This document shows positions 28,201 through 39,238 of a stretch of 64,000 nucleotides of DNA, one piece after another. This DNA comes from Desulfogranum japonicum DSM 18378 (GTDB lineage Bacteria; Desulfobacterota; Desulfobulbia; Desulfobulbales; Desulfobulbaceae). Location: contig NZ_AUCV01000034.1 in the NCBI RefSeq assembly GCF_000429945.1, positions 1 through 64,000 of the forward strand. Direction: 5' to 3'. The position numbers and the translations under genes are program-made. The notes below the pieces were generated by a model. The model searched no databases, was not told the DNA's origin, and saw only the letters and a list, made by a program, of their open reading frames with translations. Position 1 is the stretch's first letter; each line of letters opens with the position of its first letter.

Positions 28201-29453
28201 GCAGCCAACAGCTCCAAGGTTTCCATTGCCAACCAATCAAAGGTATTGGCTACAGCCTGCTCATGCAAGGCCTCCAATCCCTGTTGAAAATCCTCGGGAA
28301 TCTCTACTCCAATCCAATAAAGAGACAATACCGCAACCAAGGTAGTCAGGCTTCGATCATCCGCAGCCAGACGTTCTGTCAGCTTCATCATATCCGGGAG
28401 TTTCCCAACCGGAGAATGGATCACTGCATCCAAAAAGAGGTAAGGAATTTCCTCAGGGCATCCCGCACATCTTTGCAAAACACTATAAATAGCCTGTAGA
28501 ATACGCTCTTGATCCCCTTCAGCATTCCTCGCCAGCAGCGCAAAAAGGCAGAACAACCCCGTTATTCCGTAGAAAAAGCTGGAACTGTCCTCAGTATACG
28601 TCCGCAATACGACCAGATCTTCTTCAAAGAGCGTTAAGGCTTCCTCCACATCTCTGCAGAGAAAGGCAACACATCCGGCATAACCTGAACCTTGAAATGA
28701 ATCGACATAGCGCTCAATGAGTTTTTCCAGGTCTGTAAAACGGCCCTGCAACAGGTAATAATTTGCCAGAAGCCGATGAAAAGGAACGAGTTCGATTTTT
28801 GAAATAGAGTTAGCCACTTCATTTTCCAGATATGTCAACACTTCCGGATAATGGTTCAAACTCTCCAGGGAATAACGAACAACCTGTTCGAGTAAATAAA
28901 ACTGCAGGGAACTGGGTAGTTGACCAAGCCATTCAGGATCGAAACAATGGGCAACTACCAACACGGCCGGAGGCTCTGTGTGGAGATGTTTAGCACAGGA
29001 ATCTTCAATGAACATCAGTGCTTCATCGAGTTTATCGAAATCCTGCTCATATACTCCCAATCTGAACTGACGCAACGCACGCCAGCATCTTGTAGGCCAT
29101 TTTCCATACGAAAAAGAAACCGGGGCTTCTTTTTCAACAACAGCTGCCAGAGCTGCAAAATACCCTTGTTTCATGGCCAGTCTGGTATAATATTCTGCAG
29201 TGTTGGCAGAGAGTTGGTTCTTGCTGTTCAGCACACCGGCACTTTTCAGCGTTTTCACCAGCCGGCTGATGTTTTCCTTGACCGGCTTCTGTTCTTTAGG
29301 TATCCCCAGATCAACTGCGGCCATGCATTTAGCTAGAAAAGTAATGGAGACTGGCTCGTAAATAATGGAAACAAGCTGGAGTATGAGCTGTTCATGGGAA
29401 GTTAAATGCGTCAGGATCTCTGGTAAGATGCTTGCTTGTTTCGTTTCCGACAT
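25293..29453 (-). CDS. Very large SNF2-family helicase
   Basis: A 1386-residue SWI2/SNF2 ATPase. The helicase core occupies the last ~480 residues: Walker A DDMGLGKT near 959, DEAQ near 1060, and motif VI QAADRAHRIGQ near 1326. The first ~450 residues are helical and repeat-like (TPR/alpha-solenoid appearance), and the middle region resembles the beta-rich part of bacterial SNF2 N-domains. Bacterial members bind RNA polymerase or DNA and remodel nucleoprotein; some belong to defence systems. No defence partner is adjacent here, so a housekeeping or unknown role is more likely. Confidence 0.88.
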   Translation of the reverse strand: MSETKQASILPEILTHLTSHEQLILQLVSIIYEPVSITFLAKCMAAVDLGIPKEQKPVKENISRLVKTLKSAGVLNSKNQLSANTAEYYTRLAMKQGYFAALAAVVEKEAPVSFSYGKWPTRCWRALRQFRLGVYEQDFDKLDEALMFIEDSCAKHLHTEPPAVLVVAHCFDPEWLGQLPSSLQFYLLEQVVRYSLESLNHYPEVLTYLENEVANSISKIELVPFHRLLANYYLLQGRFTDLEKLIERYVDSFQGSGYAGCVAFLCRDVEEALTLFEEDLVVLRTYTEDSSSFFYGITGLFCLFALLARNAEGDQERILQAIYSVLQRCAGCPEEIPYLFLDAVIHSPVGKLPDMMKLTERLAADDRSLTTLVAVLSLYWIGVEIPEDFQQGLEALHEQAVANTFDWLAMETLELLAAVDDKHAARGEEAQAMAQSIGCRTLTHILQPHDSWKKSLDELIRLTSHERETDQDVRLAWFVHYEDNHLSLLPKEQKRTSSGGWTKGRTVALNRLAIAEDFEYLTSQDKRVCSTIHQVAEPTAKNGGCDFDYEKALPLIVGHPSVFLEKSPQIPVELVAGEPELVVEQKGDSLFIHFTQEIGEGKIAVWKETPTRFRIIEINDDHRKVAAITGEKGLYVPMEASKKVLDAIGNIASFMTVHSAIDVLGEEKQVEFVESDPKIHIHIIPYGSGFRLEMFVRPFATDGPYLKPGDGVANVMAEIEGKRLQTRRNLLLEEKKAREIEESCPMLDLAIDLEQENQREWHLLDPEECLQVLLEIEAIRDRIVLEWPEGEKLAVRRQVGVNQLNLNIRTSQQDWFALSGQLEVDQDEVIELKTLLERMIEAKSRFIPLGDGQFLALTQEFRNRLEELILYGDTSQKEPGEIGIHPLAAIALEDLTHQAKTSADDGWRSQIQRITDSQEFVPQVPSTLKAELRDYQNEGFVWMSRLAHLGIGACLADDMGLGKTLQATTVILSLADQGPTLVIAPTSVCMNWETEINRFAPTFNIHFFSGQNREETIKDLGKFDLLITSYTLLQQEIELLKQVSWQSVVLDEAQAIKNAATKRSRAAMQLKAKFKLITTGTPIENHLGELWNLFSFINPGLLGTYKQFNSRFGIPIEKYHDRDARKSLKKLIRPFMLRRIKSQVLDELPPRTEITLRVEMQPEELQFYEALRQQAIENIEGSAEKSGRHLRILAEIMRLRRACCNPKLINENVKIPSTKLQVFAEVVEELLESRHKALVFSQFTGHLALIRAFLDEKKIAYKYLDGTTPAKERQRQVESFQAGDGDLFLISLKAGGLGLNLTAADYVIHMDPWWNPAVEDQAADRAHRIGQKRPVTVYRLVTAGTIEEKIVRLHQEKRDLANSLLEGTDVSARISAEELLELIRSS

Positions 29454-29636
29454 AGTTTTTTTCTAAAATTTTATTAAGAGGTTATCCTCAGAGGATTTTC
29501 AGACGACAGTATCTTGCAGATAGTCAGAAATGTTCATCTTCAATACTTGGGCATCCCGAATTCGAAGAACTTTCCCATTTTCTGAACACACACTATTTTA
29601 TCTCTTTTCATCGATAAATCTAAAAGATACCTACAA

Positions 29637-29666
29637 CAAAAAACCCCGGCAATGTTATGCCGGGGC
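29637..29666 (-). terminator. Rho-independent terminator of ppiD
   Basis: On the minus strand CCCCGGCA and TGCCGGGG form a stem with a 6-base loop, followed by six T. It lies 46 bases after the ppiD stop, upstream of the SNF2 gene. Confidence 0.9.
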
Positions 29667-29711
29667 TGCAACTCGCATTGTAACGGGCTGATATTCAGTT
29701 ATTTCAAGCAA

Positions 29712-31586
29712 CTACTGCAAGACATCTGGATTTACCCAAATCTTTGCTTCATTGTGAAGTTTCTGCAACCATTGATTCACCAGACGATTCTTTTTACTTT
29801 CAAGCAATTGTTGTTGCAACTGCTCCAGTTGCGCTTCTGGCAACTCATCTTTTCCCAGCCTGGTTTCAAGAACAGCATAGACGTAAAAAGTGTTCGTCAC
29901 ATCTACGACATTGCCACCAAGATGCTGCTTTCCATCAGATGAAAATGCTGCCTGTACAAGTTGTGGTGGAATATCAGAAGTGCTGTTTCGTTTAATAAAA
30001 GCGGATTCTTTAACAGTTGGTCCTGCGACGAGGGTATCTTTTTCCCTGCATTCCTGCAAATATTTTTCTGCTGCCTGGCGAGCCAGTTCCTTGCTCTGCT
30101 CTTTCACGTAGGCTTCTGCAACGGCATCTTTGACCGTATTCAGATCTGGTACAGATGGTTCTTTCCGGTCCTCTACAAATAGAATCACATACCCATCCTT
30201 TACTTCAAGAGCAGAGGAACTCAATTCGCCTTTTTGCAAGGAAAAGGCAGCATCAAGCATAGCCTGCTGGCTGGCAATTTCCTCCGGAGCATTTTCCCTA
30301 TCAAAAAGATCTGTAGTTTTTAAGACTAGATTATTTTGCTTAGCAAATTTTTCAAGGCTTCCGGCGAGCATAATATCCTCATACGCCTTGGCAGCCTCAT
30401 TGTAAACAATATCATGAGCAGCTTCTTCCTGCATAATTTCCTGAATTTTATCCCTCACACTTTCAAAAGACGTAACCTGAGCAGGTTTTATCTCTTCCAG
30501 TTGAATGATATGATACCCAAACTGAGTAAGAACAGGTTCGCTTATTTCACCCTGCTTCATGCTGAAAACAGCTTTATCAAAAGCCGGTACCATACGGCCC
30601 TGCTGAAAAAAGCCTAAATCACCGCCTCTATCTTTGGTTGGTCCTTCACTGTATTGCTTGGCAAGATCTGCAAAATTTTCTCCCTTGCGGGCACGAGCCA
30701 GAATATCCTCAGCCTCCTTCTTCTTTGCTGCCTTGACTTCATCAGAGTCACTACTGTTAACCTTGAAAAGGATGTGACGCGCATGGCGTTCTTCGGGTGT
30801 TTGATACTCGCTGCTACGGGAATCATAGCGATTGCGGACATCATCTTCGGTTATATGCACAGCTGCCGCAGCATCTGCAAAGGTATAATACAGGTATTTC
30901 AGTTGTACTTGGGGATCGGTCTTAAACTGTTCGCCATTGTCTTTATACCATTCTGTGAGTTTTTCATCGGTTACTTCAACTTCTTCGGTATAGGAATCGG
31001 CTGAAAAAGCAACATACCCCAGTCGAATTTCTTCGCGTGCAAAATCCTTCCAGGCCTCCAGCTCAGCAGGAGTAACATCAGTAAATGTTCCTAGTGTGCC
31101 GCTCACCTTCTGAATGATAAGGTCCTCTTTCAACCCTTTTTCAAAAGAGGTAGGTGTAAAACCTTTGCCGCTCAGCAATCCTCTATATAACTCTTCGCTG
31201 AATGCACCCTCTGCCTGAAAAGCATCCATTTCAAGAATTGTTCGTTGAAGTTCTTCTTCGCTGATCTGCAATCCCAACTCTTCCGCTCCCTGGCGAAGCA
31301 ACTCCCTCTGGATGAGTTGTTCCAGCACTTGTCTCCTTAAACCAAGACTTTTCATCATTTCAGGAGTCATCTGTCCGCCAAACTGCTTCTGATATCTGTC
31401 TGCAGTCCGTTCGTAGCTCTGTCCAAAATCCTGGCGGGAAATTTCCGTTCCATTCACAATGGCAGCAGCATTGCCACCTTTGTTCATGTACGTACCAACA
31501 CCCCAAAAGACAAAAACAATCATAATGATCAACACAATACCTTGACTCACTATGGATTGTCGTTTTTTTCTAAATATATTCAACAT
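29712..31586 (-). CDS. PpiD-like membrane-anchored peptidyl-prolyl isomerase
   Basis: A 624-residue chaperone. A single N-terminal membrane anchor is at ~14-34, then a SurA-like N domain (IVNGTEISRQDFGQ). A parvulin domain runs ~268-365 (ARHILFKV, GGDLGFFQQGRMVPAF, FGYHIIQLE), followed by a long C-terminal periplasmic region. This is the PpiD layout: it works near the SecYEG exit site on newly exported proteins. It diverges from dsrC. Confidence 0.9.
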   Translation of the reverse strand: MLNIFRKKRQSIVSQGIVLIIMIVFVFWGVGTYMNKGGNAAAIVNGTEISRQDFGQSYERTADRYQKQFGGQMTPEMMKSLGLRRQVLEQLIQRELLRQGAEELGLQISEEELQRTILEMDAFQAEGAFSEELYRGLLSGKGFTPTSFEKGLKEDLIIQKVSGTLGTFTDVTPAELEAWKDFAREEIRLGYVAFSADSYTEEVEVTDEKLTEWYKDNGEQFKTDPQVQLKYLYYTFADAAAAVHITEDDVRNRYDSRSSEYQTPEERHARHILFKVNSSDSDEVKAAKKKEAEDILARARKGENFADLAKQYSEGPTKDRGGDLGFFQQGRMVPAFDKAVFSMKQGEISEPVLTQFGYHIIQLEEIKPAQVTSFESVRDKIQEIMQEEAAHDIVYNEAAKAYEDIMLAGSLEKFAKQNNLVLKTTDLFDRENAPEEIASQQAMLDAAFSLQKGELSSSALEVKDGYVILFVEDRKEPSVPDLNTVKDAVAEAYVKEQSKELARQAAEKYLQECREKDTLVAGPTVKESAFIKRNSTSDIPPQLVQAAFSSDGKQHLGGNVVDVTNTFYVYAVLETRLGKDELPEAQLEQLQQQLLESKKNRLVNQWLQKLHNEAKIWVNPDVLQ

Positions 31587-31731
31587 GATAAAATGATTTC
31601 CTCCTCATATATCGAACGCATTATCTGGCACGAAAAATGGATCATTATGTTCAATTTTTCCAGAAGTTACCAGGGAAAAATGCATACATTGCAATCGGTG
31701 AAAAAATGATTGATCATTCACTCAAAAAAAG

Positions 31732-31754
31732 AGGTGTTTGCTTGACAAACACCT
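31732..31754. promoter_or_regulatory. Perfect palindrome at the presumed dsrC promoter
   Basis: AGGTGTTTG and CAAACACCT are 9-base perfect inverted arms around CTTGA. The -35-like TTGACA (31742-31747) lies inside, and a weak -10-like TAAGAA follows 17 bases later. The symmetry and position suggest an operator for a dimeric regulator; an RNA hairpin is an alternative. No T run follows. Confidence 0.55.
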
Positions 31755-31838
31755 ACCCCTATAGTAAGAAACTGATGAATTTTTAAAAATAGGATTTCAT
31801 TACTCATTCATATTAATCACTTGGCCAAGGAGGAACAC

Positions 31839-32159
31839 ATGGCAACAATCGAGCACAACGGAAAAGCCTACGAGGTAGACGAAGACGGTTTCCTGCTGAA
31901 AGGTGCTGAAGATTGGGACGAAAACTGGGTTGACTACGTAAAGGGTGTTGAAGGCATTGCCGACATCACCGACGAGCACCAAAAAGTTATCGATGCTCTT
32001 CAGGAGTACTACAAGAAAAATGGTATTGCTCCTATGGTTCGTATTCTTTCCAAAACAACTGGTTTTCCACTGAAGCGAATCTACGAACTGTTCCCCTCTG
32101 GACCAGGTAAAGGCGCTTGTAAAATGGCTGGTCTTCCTAAACCTACAGGTTGTGTCTGA
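31839..32159 (+). CDS. dsrC: DsrC, sulfite reductase-associated sulfur carrier protein
   Basis: A 106-residue protein of normal length. The C-terminal arm carries the two redox cysteines Cys94 and Cys105 (ACKMAGLPKPTGCV); in sulfate reducers these form a trisulfide that carries sulfite-derived sulfur from DsrAB to the DsrMKJOP membrane complex. The body (VDEDGFLL, TGFPLKRIYELFP) fits DsrC closely. Having both cysteines separates it from TusE/RspA types. The ATG at 31839 has AAGGAGG 8 bases upstream. It is monocistronic, with its own terminator, and lies apart from dsrAB, as is usual. Confidence 0.96.
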   Translation: MATIEHNGKAYEVDEDGFLLKGAEDWDENWVDYVKGVEGIADITDEHQKVIDALQEYYKKNGIAPMVRILSKTTGFPLKRIYELFPSGPGKGACKMAGLPKPTGCV

Positions 32160-32191
32160 TTTTTACTCGTAGAGTACAGTCGAACAACATT

Positions 32192-32223
32192 AAAGGAGGT
32201 TGCCTGGCAACCTCCTTTTTCTT
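32192..32223 (+). terminator. Rho-independent terminator of dsrC
   Basis: AAAGGAGGTTGCC pairs with GGCAACCTCCTTT in an almost continuous hairpin, followed by T-rich sequence, 32 bases after the dsrC stop. The stem is symmetric enough to work for the convergent gene too. Confidence 0.9.
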
Positions 32224-32227
32224 GGTC

Positions 32228-32482
32228 TTAAAAAGACATTTCCAAAAAGTGTGAATGATAACGAGAGAGATCCTCTCCACACTGTCCACAGATAAATTTT
32301 ACCGCACCGAAAACTTCCGTATCATTCTCTTCAGGGGTAAATGAACCATCGCTGTTCTGTGTATACCTTGTGGTCACTAATACATTTTCTGCAATCTCTA
32401 CAAAATCCTTCTTATTGCCGCATTTATTGCAGGTAATTCTTCCCGCTGGGTCTCCGACCGGTATCTGTACCTTTTTTTTCAT
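32228..32482 (-). CDS. Small zinc-ribbon protein
   Basis: An 84-residue protein with two CxxC knuckles, CNKCGNK near 18-24 and CGQCGED near 65-71, the pattern of a zinc ribbon. A hydrophilic hairpin region with alternating strands lies between them. It has no signal peptide. Function unknown; such small ribbons often bind RNA or partner proteins. It converges on dsrC. Confidence 0.75.
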   Translation of the reverse strand: MKKKVQIPVGDPAGRITCNKCGNKKDFVEIAENVLVTTRYTQNSDGSFTPEENDTEVFGAVKFICGQCGEDLSRYHSHFLEMSF

Positions 32483-32621
32483 ACAATCGTAATGGCCTTT
32501 ACCAAATTACTCACTGTTATTGTTATCAACAAGGGCTTCAGACACTCCATAAAGTATCTCTCCCTATCCCTAATTATGGTGTTTCAATCCGATTACTCAT
32601 GACTTTGCTAAGCAGCCCGGG

Positions 32622-32897
32622 CTAAAAAAGAATGGAAAAACCCATTGTCTCAAGACAATCTTCTCTTTTGGTTTCAACATGACTCACCTGAGCATATGGC
32701 GAACCAACATGCAGCCATTTTATGAATTCCTGGATCAACGCTCTCTCGCCCTGTGCTAAAACTTCAACCCGCCCATCGGACAAATTTCGAACCCATCCAT
32801 CAATCCCCAATTCAACAGCCTTTCTTCGAGTGTATTCTCTAAAACAGACCCCCTGAACCTTCCCGGACACGTAAGCTCGCATGGCAATTATCTCCAT
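32622..32897 (-). CDS. acyP: Acylphosphatase
   Basis: A 91-residue alpha/beta protein that hydrolyses acyl phosphates. The signature VSGKVQGVCFREYTRRKA holds the catalytic Arg (in FRE), and GWVRNLSDGRVEV holds the catalytic Asn. The ATG at 32897 is used because GAGGAG lies upstream. It is 66 bases after ligA on the same strand. Confidence 0.92.
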   Translation of the reverse strand: MEIIAMRAYVSGKVQGVCFREYTRRKAVELGIDGWVRNLSDGRVEVLAQGERALIQEFIKWLHVGSPYAQVSHVETKREDCLETMGFSILF

Positions 32898-32963
32898 CCT
32901 ATTCTCCTCATCCTGCGCTGATTCAAGGGAACTGCCCCTGATTTTTATGCCATGCATTCAAAC

Positions 32964-35164
<2,201 letters not shown>

Positions 35165-35770
35165 AACTTGCCTCCCTCATTTTAACGATTCTGATATAAA
35201 AATATTCTTGCCAGCAACACAATTCTGGTGAAGAGTACTACTAGCGCTTTCTTCATAGCAAATAATTATCGGTTCGTCGATCAGCTTGTGGCATTATGGA
35301 TAATGATTTGCATGCGAGCTTTACCAGATGCATTGCGAATGTATTTGCATTTTTCTATAACAGCATCGGATTCGCTTCCCAAACGGGTATCCGTAAACCG
35401 ATACGAAGAGGTGGTATACGGGGACGAACTCCCAAACCACGACTACCCAGAGAGAACATCTTTAAAAGAATTTTAAGCCTTGCCCCAAAAAGTGCCATCT
35501 GCAGAGCTAAGAAAGCGAAGGGAGACTCCTTGGAGTGCCGGCGAACAATGGCCGGCATAGAGCATGTATTATCAAGACTAGCAATTTAACCAACAACATA
35601 CATTCCGACAAAAAGCAAGAGACCGAAGTCCTGGCTGATGCCTATCCATAAAAGAGAATTTTAGTTCACGAGCAGATAAGCGAGGAACGAGACTCCGAGA
35701 AGGCCATATATGGACAGGTATTCGTCAAAAACAGCCTTTTGACATACAATTATACAGAAAAGGAAAATAT
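35165..35770. other. 606-base gap without a convincing gene
   Basis: Short open frames exist, but none has a good start site or family resemblance. The strand between 35520 and 35555 holds a 6-bp hairpin (TGCCGG/CCGGCA). A GAGACTCCGAG segment near 35688 recalls the second repeat family seen near 38.3 and 55.6 kb. The last bases hold a plausible galE promoter area and AAGGAAA before its ATG. The composition suggests degraded or spacer DNA. Confidence 0.5.
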
Positions 35771-36787
35771 ATGCATATTCTTGTTACCGGTGGTGCGGGT
35801 TACATAGGGAGCCACACGTGCCTGGAACTCTTAAAAGCAGGCTACTCAGTCAGCGTGGTTGATAATTTGTGCAACAGTAGCGAAATCGCGCTTCAAAAGG
35901 TTGAAGAATTAAGTGGCAAGTCCCTTGATTTTTACAATGTGGATTTGCAGGATATGAAATCTCTCACACAGGTTTTTACCTCCTGCAAAGCTATTGATGC
36001 GGTTATTCATTTTGCTGGCCTGAAAGCTGTGGGAGAGTCTGTTGCCAACCCATTGATGTATTATCACAACAACCTTACAAGTACCACAAACCTCTGCAAA
36101 GCAATGACTGAACACGAGGTGTTTAGCATTGTTTTCAGTTCTTCTGCAACAGTTTACGGAAACCCGGCCAGTGTCCCTATTTATGAGCATTTCCCGTTAT
36201 CCTGCACCAACCCCTATGGTCGAACGAAGCTCATGACAGAAGAAATCCTGAGAGATGTACACACAGCTGATCGCAGGTGGAATGTAGCCCTCCTCCGCTA
36301 CTTTAATCCAGTGGGAGCACACGAAAGCGGGCTGATAGGTGAAGATCCAAACGGTATCCCCAATAACCTTATGCCATATATTGCCCAGGTGGCTGTCGGC
36401 AAACTTGCCCAACTTTCAGTGTTTGGAAACGATTATCCTACCAAAGATGGCACAGGAGTAAGAGATTATATACATGTTGTGGACCTGGCGCTTGGTCATT
36501 TAAAGGCCATTGAAAAAATCAAGGAGAAACCGGGTGTCGTCACGTATAACCTGGGTACAGGCCGTGGATATTCTGTGCTGGAAATGGTCCGTGCTTTTGA
36601 AAGAGCCTGTGGCCACCCCATCCCCTACAAAATTGCTCCTAGACGAGATGGTGACATCGCTGAGTGTTTTGCAGCACCGGACCTTGCCAAAAAAGAACTG
36701 GGCTGGCAGGCAGAGCGGACCATTGAAGAGATGTGTGCCGATACCTGGCGCTGGCAGACTGCCAACCCAAACGGATATGCAGGGTAA
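35771..36787 (+). CDS. galE: UDP-glucose 4-epimerase
   Basis: A 338-residue short-chain dehydrogenase of normal GalE length. The NAD-binding loop GGAGYIGSHT is at ~7-16, the catalytic SSSATVYG and YGRTK give Ser/Tyr/Lys, and RYFNPVGAHESG is the substrate-side motif. It interconverts UDP-glucose and UDP-galactose for surface polysaccharides. The diguanylate cyclase gene starts 8 bases later. Confidence 0.96.
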   Translation: MHILVTGGAGYIGSHTCLELLKAGYSVSVVDNLCNSSEIALQKVEELSGKSLDFYNVDLQDMKSLTQVFTSCKAIDAVIHFAGLKAVGESVANPLMYYHNNLTSTTNLCKAMTEHEVFSIVFSSSATVYGNPASVPIYEHFPLSCTNPYGRTKLMTEEILRDVHTADRRWNVALLRYFNPVGAHESGLIGEDPNGIPNNLMPYIAQVAVGKLAQLSVFGNDYPTKDGTGVRDYIHVVDLALGHLKAIEKIKEKPGVVTYNLGTGRGYSVLEMVRAFERACGHPIPYKIAPRRDGDIAECFAAPDLAKKELGWQAERTIEEMCADTWRWQTANPNGYAG

Positions 36788-36795
36788 CATAGACC

Positions 36796-38241
36796 ATGGC
36801 TGATAAAATGCGTACAAACCGTCTGGTTATAAGTGTAATAGGTGCCCTTCTTGCCTTGGGCTATCTTTTAACCAGTCTGGTTATATATTATAACGGCTCA
36901 CGCAGTTACCACAGGCAACTGCGTGAGGAGGTCCTTCCCCTGTCAGCCGATTTGGTAAATACAACCATTCAGAAAGCTACCCAAACCCTAATTCATGTAT
37001 CTGAAAAATTTTCCGAGGATATTGTTCTCAGGGAGCTGCTGTCAAAAGATGACCCCCCCAAGGAAATCAACAATTACATCAGACAGATACAACAAGCATA
37101 CGACAAGAGCACGATTACCGTTGTTGCTAAAAAATCACAGCGGTATTATTCAGGGAACAAGACAATCAAGGCTGTCAGCTCTGGAATATCTGAGAATCAT
37201 TGGTTTCACAAAGCCCTTTCTCTGGATCGCCCTTACGAAATACAACTTATACCCAACTCAGATATACACCTCCCGCCACGCATTTCCATAATCCGTAAAC
37301 TATTCGATCGCAATCAGGTTAGTATTGGTGCTTTGAGGTTTGAAGTGCCCCTCTCAACTCTAGAGAACTGTATTGCAACCGATTCAGGAAAAAATACGGT
37401 CGATGTCTACCTTGTTGATATGGAAGGTGAAATTCTTTTTTCGAACAGTAACAACCAATCTACCCTTTCTTCTCCAATACAAGGCATTCAACCGTTATAT
37501 GCCATGGCCTACACTGATAAAAACAATCACGCCGACATTAGACATAAACATACTATCAACAAGATCCAGGCCCGTGCAGTATATATGGAAAAACTCGATG
37601 CCTATGTATTGGTCCGGCAAAGAGAAACTGATGTCGCGCATATGCTGCTACCTGCACTTTTTCAAAACCTCCTGATTTTTCTCACCTTTGGTGGATGTAT
37701 CGCAGCGTTCTGCGCTTTGAGTCTCAAGCAGTACCAAACAAGACTCGACTCTATGGCAACAACAGATAAGCTCACGCTTCTCACCAATCGACACGCTTTT
37801 GAACCTCTTTTTGAACATGCCATACGAGAAGCAGATCGCAACCAGTCTCCGTTAACCATTGCCCTTTTCGACGTGGATCAATTCAAGGAACTCAACGATA
37901 TCCACGGCCATCTCGCAGGGGATGCTGTATTGATCAGCATAGCTGAATCTATCAGTCGTGCAGTTCGCAGAACAGATTGCCTGTGCCGGTGGGCAGGTGA
38001 AGAATTCCTTCTCCTGCTTAATGACTGCAGCCTGCAATCCGGAATGATGCTAGTTGAGAAGATACGTAAGGAAGTGGAAGAAACCACGATTTTTTTTGAA
38101 AACGATCCTATTCATGTGCAGGTAAGCATAGGCATAGTGGAAAAACAGAAGAGTGAAGATATGGAGTGGCTTCTTCAAAGAATTGAGCAAGCCGTTTATC
38201 AAGCAAAAAATAACGGTAGAAACAGGGTCGAAACCATTTAG
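36796..38241 (+). CDS. Membrane diguanylate cyclase with periplasmic sensor
   Basis: A 481-residue protein. Membrane helices at ~11-32 and ~292-310 flank a ~250-residue Cache-type periplasmic sensor. The GGDEF domain covers ~320-481; its active-site motif is AGEEF (400-404), a tolerated variant, and the inhibitory RxxD site is present (Arg391-Asp394). So it should make c-di-GMP and be feedback-controlled. It follows galE closely, which suggests a link to exopolysaccharide output. Confidence 0.92.
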   Translation: MADKMRTNRLVISVIGALLALGYLLTSLVIYYNGSRSYHRQLREEVLPLSADLVNTTIQKATQTLIHVSEKFSEDIVLRELLSKDDPPKEINNYIRQIQQAYDKSTITVVAKKSQRYYSGNKTIKAVSSGISENHWFHKALSLDRPYEIQLIPNSDIHLPPRISIIRKLFDRNQVSIGALRFEVPLSTLENCIATDSGKNTVDVYLVDMEGEILFSNSNNQSTLSSPIQGIQPLYAMAYTDKNNHADIRHKHTINKIQARAVYMEKLDAYVLVRQRETDVAHMLLPALFQNLLIFLTFGGCIAAFCALSLKQYQTRLDSMATTDKLTLLTNRHAFEPLFEHAIREADRNQSPLTIALFDVDQFKELNDIHGHLAGDAVLISIAESISRAVRRTDCLCRWAGEEFLLLLNDCSLQSGMMLVEKIRKEVEETTIFFENDPIHVQVSIGIVEKQKSEDMEWLLQRIEQAVYQAKNNGRNRVETI

Positions 38242-38315
38242 CCCGTATTTTCCTTTTTTTACAACTTTAGCCAGTGTCTGTCCATACATGAGGATTTTTG
38301 CTCAAGTTTAGGTAA

Positions 38316-38410
38316 GCGTAGACTCCGAGCATGCGATATATTTTACCGCAGGCATTTTGCAGATATCGAAGTCTTCGCTTGCCTTCGAGGATAACATTTT
38401 GAGCATAACG
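38316..38410 (+). repeat. Second repeat family, copy with internal hairpin
   Basis: GCGTAGACTCCG and GATAT pair imperfectly with ATATCGAAGTCTTCGC (38316-38378) around an AT-rich loop. The right half, CGAAGTCTTC through TTTTGA and AACG to 38410, matches 44574-44621 read in reverse. It sits directly before copy B of the first repeat. Non-coding. Confidence 0.5.
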
Positions 38411-38444
38411 AACAAATTGGACAAAAAGGCCATTCATGGACAGG

Positions 38445-38592
38445 CGCCAGGCCTATCGGAAGATTGCTATTTTTACCCAGATTAAGGCATTTGCAGGAAA
38501 TCAAGACAGCGATATAGTTGATATTGCGAGCATTGACTTTCTCCAAACAACACAAATATGAAGGTAAAAAGCTTCCTCCGACAGGCGCCTAG
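38445..38592 (+). repeat. Dispersed inverted-repeat element, copy B
   Basis: About 148 bp aligned with copies A and C. Ends are CCTATCGGAAGATTGCTA and, in reverse, CGCCTGTCGGAGGAAGC. The internal ATAGTTGATATTGCGAG core is preserved. Relative to A it has a one-base change of frame in the middle, which argues against coding. GGCGCC flanks both outer ends, a possible target duplication. Confidence 0.78.
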
Positions 38593-38725
38593 CCAGCTGA
38601 TAAATACAGGGCTTCGAATGAAGTGAAGCCCCATAACTGTTTTTCAATCTCCTGGTAATAAAGCAGATTGCCTATGCAAAACTGCTTGAAAACTGCAAAA
38701 TAACTTTACAGCCTCGTTGTACCCG

Positions 38726-39100
38726 TTAATAACCACTCCCAACTATCAGGCCACTTGCTGTTTTTTTGGCGTAGGTATTCTTTTCATTGCCATTATACTC
38801 ATAGGTTATCCATTGCCCCTTATCAGTGGCAGCCTGAAGGGCTTCGTAAATTGGCATAGCCTTTTCCTTGAGATCTTGACCTGCCAGACTTGGATGAACC
38901 AGCAATGTTCCAGAGGAGTCCATGATAAAAGCATATGGTGTATAAGCATCAGGAGCAAAACTTGCGGCCTCTTTTCCGCCATCAATTGCAGAAACAATTT
39001 CATCTACATGATTGGCTATGGACACTTTATCCGCTGCAACTGCCAGTACAGAGAAAAATACCACTGCAACAAAGGAAACTACTGCAACCAAATGTTTCAT
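38726..39100 (-). CDS. Small periplasmic single-Cache-like protein
   Basis: A 124-residue secreted protein: signal peptide to ~AVAA (residue 23), then a domain with YAFIMDSSGTLLVHPSLAGQDL and a closing GLIVGSGY, the hallmark strands of single Cache domains found in sensors. Here the domain is alone, without kinase, cyclase or chemoreceptor part, so it may be a soluble ligand-binding accessory. GGAGGAGGG precedes the ATG. Confidence 0.82.
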   Translation of the reverse strand: MKHLVAVVSFVAVVFFSVLAVAADKVSIANHVDEIVSAIDGGKEAASFAPDAYTPYAFIMDSSGTLLVHPSLAGQDLKEKAMPIYEALQAATDKGQWITYEYNGNEKNTYAKKTASGLIVGSGY

Positions 39101-39238
39101 AATCCCTCCTCCGGTTTTTTTATATCTCGAATCACCCGCCCCATGCAGGTATTCGAAAACTCTGACTCACTCTTGAAGCTGCTCACTTGCAAAAGACACA
39201 CCGATAGTAATAATTTCTCATACTTTCTTGAACAATTC

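Noticed and set aside
35228-35589. Overlapping plus-strand frames in the gap before galE, one arginine-rich
   Set aside because: No ribosome site, no family match, and overlapping alternatives of equal length. Treated as spacer.
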